A stretch of 64,000 nucleotides of DNA from JAOPZW01 sp963789015 (GTDB taxonomy: Bacteria; Actinomycetota; Thermoleophilia; Solirubrobacterales; Solirubrobacteraceae). Position numbers and translations under genes: made by a program. Position 1 is the stretch's first letter. Every line of letters starts with the position of its first letter. The notes below the pieces were generated by a model. It was not told where the DNA came from. It searched no databases and worked only from the letters and a program-made list of their open reading frames with translations. This document shows positions 60,305 to 64,000 of the stretch, piece after piece. The DNA lies in NCBI GenBank assembly GCA_963789015.1, contig CAWBIU010000003.1, forward strand, positions 496,001-560,000, written 5' to 3'.

Positions 60305-60800
60305 CGAGCCCCGCGGCCCGCTCGTCTGCCCCGGCTGCGCCACCACCCACCCGGCCGAGCGTCGCTTCTGCGACGCGTGCGGGATGCCGCTGACCTACGC
60401 CGAGCGCGGCGAGGAGGACCCCGTCAGCGACGCGCACGCGCGCGCACGCAAGATCAAGCCGCAGTACAGCGAGGGCGACCTCGTCCGCGTCGCCGGCGCC
60501 CGCCACCAGGCCGAGGCCGAGCTCATCCAGGGCCTGCTGCTCGAGGAGGGCGTGCCGTCGATGCTGCGGCGCACGCGTGGCTTCGACGTGCCCGACATGC
60601 TCGCCGCCGGCCCGCGCGACGTGATGGTGCCCGCGTCGGGCGCGAGCGCCGCCCGCGACGTCCTGCTCGAGGCCGAGCTACTCGACGAGCGGGCGCCCGC
60701 GCAGGCCGTCGAGCGTCCCGCGCGCCTGCTCGCCGTGCTCTGCGTGGTCGTGGCGGTCGTCGGCGTGATCGCCTGGATCGGCACCGACCTGCTCGTCTAG
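60297..60800 (+). CDS. Zinc-ribbon, DUF2007-like membrane protein
   Basis: This 167-aa protein starts at ATG 60297, 8 bp inside mec. An N-terminal zinc ribbon (LVCPGCATTHPAERRFCDACGMPL, CxxC-x-CxxC, residues about 9-33) is followed by a DUF2007-like domain (RVAGARHQAEAELIQGLLLEEGVPS, then RDVMVPASGASAARDVLLEAE) and one C-terminal TM (LLAVLCVVVAVVGVIAWIGT). DUF2007 proteins are described as putative signal transducers without a known ligand. It is probably co-transcribed with mec. Confidence 0.8.
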   Translation: MADEPRGPLVCPGCATTHPAERRFCDACGMPLTYAERGEEDPVSDAHARARKIKPQYSEGDLVRVAGARHQAEAELIQGLLLEEGVPSMLRRTRGFDVPDMLAAGPRDVMVPASGASAARDVLLEAELLDERAPAQAVERPARLLAVLCVVVAVVGVIAWIGTDLLV

Positions 60801-60813
60801 CGAGGGGCCGCGC

Positions 60814-61563
60814 TCAGCGCGTGAGGCCGGACAGGTGCTCGCGCCACGCCTGCTCGGCGTGGGTGAGCCCGCGGCCCCGGAACGCGTCGCGCAGGACGTC
60901 GCGCGCGCTGCCGCGCGGCGCCGCCGCGGCCAGGCGCGCGCACGCCTCGTCGCCGCGCTCGAGCGCGAGGACGTCGAAGACGGTGCCTCCGAGCAGGTGG
61001 GCGTCGCGCACCCCGGGCGGGAACTCCGGCTTGGGCCCCTCGTGCAGGCGCCGGGCGATCGCCGGCCGCGCGTACGCGGTCTGGCCGGAGAACCACTGCG
61101 CGGCGCCGGCCTGAAGCCACGCCCAGCGCACGTAGCGCGCGAAGCTGGCCATCCGGAACGGCGGCGGCAGGCGGCCGCTGTTGATCCCGACGACGAGCTG
61201 CGCGTAGAGCGCCGCGGGGGCGAGCAGGTTCATCTCGCGCGACCCCGGGACGTTCGACGCGCGCGCGGTCAGCAGCCGCGGGGCGAGGACGTGGATGGTG
61301 TCGACGCCGAACCACCCGACGAGGTAGCGCCGGGCGGCCGGGGCGACCATCCGCCGCAGCACGGGCAGGTAGGGCTGCGCCGCGGTGAGCGCGGCGTCGG
61401 AGCCGTGGACGACGATCTCGATCTCGGGCGGCAGCTCGTCGAAGGCGACGGCCAGGCGCTCGCGCGTGCCCTCGACGAGCTCGAGCAGTCCCGCGACGTC
61501 CTCGTCGTCCGCCAGCTCGTGGCGCGCGAGGAGGTGCGGCGAGCGCGTCTCGACCCAGGGCAC
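60814..61563 (-). CDS. Hypothetical protein, possible degenerate gluzincin
   Basis: This 249-aa protein starts at GTG 61563 (MPWVETRSPHLLARHELAD). The N-terminal third (LLELVEGTRERLAVAFDELP, then IEIVVHGSDAALTAAQPYLP) resembles peptidase-MA-type proteins. Where a HExxH zinc site would be expected (APAALYAQLVVGINSG) the residues are missing, although GAAQWFSGQTAYA is like the downstream Glu segment of gluzincins. The rest is helical. If related, it has lost catalysis. It is followed 13 bp later by the convergent zinc-ribbon gene. Confidence 0.6.
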   Translation of the reverse strand: MPWVETRSPHLLARHELADDEDVAGLLELVEGTRERLAVAFDELPPEIEIVVHGSDAALTAAQPYLPVLRRMVAPAARRYLVGWFGVDTIHVLAPRLLTARASNVPGSREMNLLAPAALYAQLVVGINSGRLPPPFRMASFARYVRWAWLQAGAAQWFSGQTAYARPAIARRLHEGPKPEFPPGVRDAHLLGGTVFDVLALERGDEACARLAAAAPRGSARDVLRDAFRGRGLTHAEQAWREHLSGLTR

Positions 61564-61602
61564 GACGGTGATCCTGCCGTGCCGGGCGCCGCGGCGCGGC
61601 GC

Positions 61603-62545
61603 TCAGCCGCGCGCGGCCTCGCGCTCGTACGTCAGCTCGGTGCGCACGCCCATCCCCTCGAGGATCGCCTGTCCCTCCTCGAGGCTCGCCGCGCCGCGCA
61701 CGGCGGCCGCGAGCCGCGACGCCGACGCCGATCGCGACCTCGGGGTCGAAGAAGGACACCCGGCCACCGGCCGGCGTGAGCGTCACGGTGCGGCGGCCGT
61801 CGCGGATCGGGACGTCGCCGGTCTCGCCGCGGGCGCAGCGCAGCGCCATCGCGCTGGCCTCGGTGGGGACGGCCACGACGGCCGCCTCCAGGCGCGCGAG
61901 CGCGTCCTCGCCGAGCGCGGCGTCGCCGCGCCCGCCGCCGGCCGCCTCGACCTCGGCCAGGCGCTCGGCGACCTCCGCCGGGGTCAGCTCGCCGTCGCAG
62001 CCGGCGCCGAAGACGGCCGCCAGCACGGTCACGCCCGCCGCGGCCAGCGCGGGCGCGCAGGCGAGCACGAGGGCATCGGCGAGCGGGCTGCCCAGGCCGG
62101 GCTCGTCGCCGTGGGCGAGGACGTCGCCGCCGACGTCGAGCAGGACCACGGTGTCGCAGCCCAGCCGGCCGGCCGCGACGGCGAGGCCCTCGGCCATCGC
62201 CGCGGGGCCCGGATGCGGGTCGACCAGGACGGTCGGCTCGCCGAGCAGCTCGGCCATCCGGCCCTCGGCGAAGCGGAAGCCGCCCGGGCCCGCGGCATCG
62301 GGCCCGGCCAGCGCGACGGCCGCATGCAGCGGCTCGGCGCCGGTCACCTCGTCGAGGCGCCGCGGACCCGGGAGCGGGTCGATCGGGCGCCGCTCCCAGG
62401 TCAGGCCGCCGAGGACGGACGGCGTGCCGCACGCCTCGGCCACCGCGGCGGCCGAAAGCGCGCCCACGACGTCACCGCCGCCGCCGATCCCCAGGCACAG
62501 GACCCGGGCCGCGCGGCGGAAGGTCTCCTGCGCCGTGGCGGTCAG
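61603..62545 (-). CDS. DUF1152 protein (frameshifted near the 3' end)
   Basis: The frame has no ATG/GTG near its start; CTG 62545 overlaps the upstream stop as CTGA, parallel to the ATGA/GTGA overlaps nearby. The protein opens VLCLGIGGGGDVVGALSAAAV (Rossmann-like DUF1152 motif), with TVVLLDVGGDVLAHGDEPGLGSPLADALVL and VTVLAAVFGAGCDGELTP. Near 61715 the frame runs into shadow, while the next frame continues SRLAAAVRGAASLEEGQAI and GMGVRTELTYEREAARG to TGA 61603. Length is 3n+1, so one extra base in the ggcgtcggcgtcg tract is likely. DUF1152 has no proven function. Confidence 0.7.
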
Positions 62546-63183
62546 ACGAGCGCCGGCGTGCGGTCGACGACGCCGCCCTCGACGATCGCCTCGATCTCCT
62601 CGTAGGCGCGGTCGAACTCCTCGTCGGAGAGCACGGGCGTGCCCTCGAACGGGAGGTCTCGCGTCACCTCGAGCCACGACTTGCAGCCGTAGAAGTCCTC
62701 GCGGACCTTCACGGTCACCGGGCGTGGGATGCGATACGTGCGCAGCAGGATCACGTTGAGCGGGTGGCGCCGCTTCCAGGACAGCCGCTTCTCGGCGTAG
62801 TCCGTGGTCCAGACGTAGTAGGGCGACAGCGCGTCGACGGTGCGAGCGTCGGTCACCCGCCAGTGGCCCGCGACCTCGGCCCACGCCCGGATGCGCACGC
62901 GGTCCGGCTGGGGAATGCCGCCGTCGCGCGTGAGCGCGTGCGCGGAAGGCTCCCCGTCGGGCCACACGCCCTCCTCGAGGGCTCGGCGCAGTTCGGGCTG
63001 GTGCGAGGCGCGCACGACGTCGTTGCGCTGGTGCTCGAACGTGGGATAGAGGAAGAAACGGTCGTGGTCGAGCTCGAAGTGCTTCCGCTCCTCGCGGATG
63101 CCTCCCTTGCGCAGGGTGACGAGCTGCTCGCCCTCGGCGAGCGCACGGACGGTGACCGCCCATTCCTTGAAAGCAATTGGCAT
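62542..63183 (-). CDS. DUF1802 protein
   Basis: I take ATG 63183 (MPIAFKEWAVTVRALAEGEQ); upstream codons in frame are not protein-like. The 213-aa protein shows the DUF1802 pattern: FKEWAVTVRAL, LVTLRKGGIREERKHFELDHDRFFLYPTFEHQ (residues about 22-53), RIRAWAEVAGHWRVTD, and PLNVILLRTYRIPRP. DUF1802 members have no established activity. No ribosome site precedes the ATG. Its stop overlaps the DUF1152 start (CTGA). Confidence 0.8.
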   Translation of the reverse strand: MPIAFKEWAVTVRALAEGEQLVTLRKGGIREERKHFELDHDRFFLYPTFEHQRNDVVRASHQPELRRALEEGVWPDGEPSAHALTRDGGIPQPDRVRIRAWAEVAGHWRVTDARTVDALSPYYVWTTDYAEKRLSWKRRHPLNVILLRTYRIPRPVTVKVREDFYGCKSWLEVTRDLPFEGTPVLSDEEFDRAYEEIEAIVEGGVVDRTPALV

Positions 63184-63400
63184 AGGGGAGATGAGAAAAG
63201 GAGGGGGGACAGACAAACATCCCGGGCGCTGGCGGCAAGGCCACCGTGCCTCGGGAATGAACGGCATTGTTCCAGAGGACCGCCGAAAGACAAAACCCGC
63301 CTGCAATCAGCATGTTTCCAACGAACAGGCCGGTCGCGGGACGGGGCAGACCTCGGCCCCCTGAGTGGGCGAGACGGTACTTCCCACGAACGGGGGAGGT

Positions 63401-63904
63401 CTAACCCAGTGCGGTCAGGCGCGCGGGCACGCCGAGCGGCAGCTCGAGCGGCACGCCGATGTCCAGCTGGCCGTACGTGCCGCCGCCCATCAGGTGCTCG
63501 TGCAGCAGGTCCTCGAGGTGGAAGCGCCCGATCAGCGCGTCGCACTCGATGCAGCCGTTCGACAGGTAGCCGCCGGGGACGCCGGGGCTCTCGCGGTGCT
63601 TGAGCTCGCCGATGCGGCGCGCGGCGAGCGCCCGAGAGTCGAGCGCGCCGGTGAGCTGCTCGGCGACCGCGTCGAACGGCAGGAAGCCCTTGTTGTCGCT
63701 CGTCAGCTCGGCGGCGACGGAGACGCCGACGATCGCGCGCACCTTGGACCGGCACTGCCAGCAGCGGTCCTCGACGGTCAGCAGCCTGCCGCTGATCGGC
63801 TTGCCGTGCGGCGCCGCGCCCGCAGGCCGGCTTCCGCGCGATCCGCGTCCGCCGCGCATTCCGAAGCGCCGGCGCGGATCCACATTGTCATGTGGCGGGA
63901 CCAT
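63401..63904 (-). CDS. Hypothetical protein with two CxxC pairs
   Basis: This protein of about 167 aa starts at ATG 63904 (GTG 63907 also in frame). A basic, disordered N-terminus (RRRFGMRGGRGSRGSRPAG) precedes a domain with RCWQCRSKVRAIVGV and GYLSNGCIECDALIGRFHLEDLLHEHLM. The two CxxC pairs (CWQC, CIEC), about 72 residues apart, probably bind zinc, like restriction/HNH-associated or nucleic-acid-binding zinc domains. I do not recognise the family. The 217-bp spacer before the DUF1802 gene holds nothing I can name. Confidence 0.6.
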   Translation of the reverse strand: MVPPHDNVDPRRRFGMRGGRGSRGSRPAGAAPHGKPISGRLLTVEDRCWQCRSKVRAIVGVSVAAELTSDNKGFLPFDAVAEQLTGALDSRALAARRIGELKHRESPGVPGGYLSNGCIECDALIGRFHLEDLLHEHLMGGGTYGQLDIGVPLELPLGVPARLTALG

Positions 63905-64000
63905 CACTTCGACTTATTGGCAGGTGCAGGCGGAAACGAGAGCGCAATGGGGAATTTGCGCATTCTCGGTGTCGAAAACTGCCAACCGGCATGGAGCTTT

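Overview
The window is a very GC-rich, tightly packed actinobacterial chromosome segment. Gene content points to Thermoleophilia/Solirubrobacterales (Conexibacter- or Solirubrobacter-like): a CysO/Mec/CysM cysteine route, ECF sigma factors with a built-in zinc-finger tail, secreted RTX-type repeat proteins, a WS/DGAT acyltransferase, a 'fenitrothion hydrolase'-type membrane protein beside SCO1, and many ATGA/GTGA start-stop overlaps. This is inference from family content; no rRNA or other taxonomic marker is present. Assignments rest on motifs read by eye.

Region 1 (1-14.1 kb) looks like an island of NTP- and NAD-dependent conflict (immunity or programmed-death) proteins. On the + strand are a STAND-type ATPase (cut by the window edge), an effector-associated-domain/trypsin-like peptidase and a second trypsin-like peptidase. 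On the - strand are a TIR-SIR2 fusion, an nSTAND-TM-CHASE2 receptor ATPase whose 3' third is broken by several frameshifts, a membrane protein, and a translationally coupled caspase-SLOG pair. Two paralogous secreted RTX-repeat proteins flank the caspase-SLOG pair; the first is coupled to a small secreted beta-barrel-like protein.

Region 2 (16-31.8 kb) is mixed: an ECF sigma factor with zinc-finger tail, a large TPR membrane protein, a secreted tripeptidyl-aminopeptidase-type hydrolase (one frameshift), FxsA, a STAS protein, a MIP18-type Fe-S assembly factor, a secreted subtilase, WS/DGAT, an epimerase, an acyl-CoA dehydrogenase and an M28 peptidase.

Region 3 (31.8-43 kb) is housekeeping: RsgA, IspH, a CaiB-type CoA transferase, a phosphoesterase, a thioredoxin-like protein, a membrane/copper group (cupredoxin, multi-TM protein, 48-aa TM protein, SCO1), a NarL-type two-component system, and rhodanese-ThiF plus a CysO/MoaD-like sulfur carrier.

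Region 4 (43-57 kb) is one 10-gene - strand operon with almost no spacing: three or four glycosyltransferases, heparinase II/III, a deacetylase, a nucleotide-sugar epimerase, two aminoglycoside-phosphotransferase-fold (APH) kinases, and an ABC exporter fused to a third, degenerate APH-like module. It probably makes, trims and exports a surface glycan.

Region 5 (57-64 kb) has an aminotransferase, cysM, tatA and mec, then small DUF genes. CysM and Mec complete the sulfur-carrier cysteine pathway begun by MoeZ/CysO 15 kb upstream.

At least five genes carry apparent single-base indels, so sequencing or assembly error must be excluded before calling them pseudogenes. No tRNA, rRNA, CRISPR array, IS element or origin was recognised.
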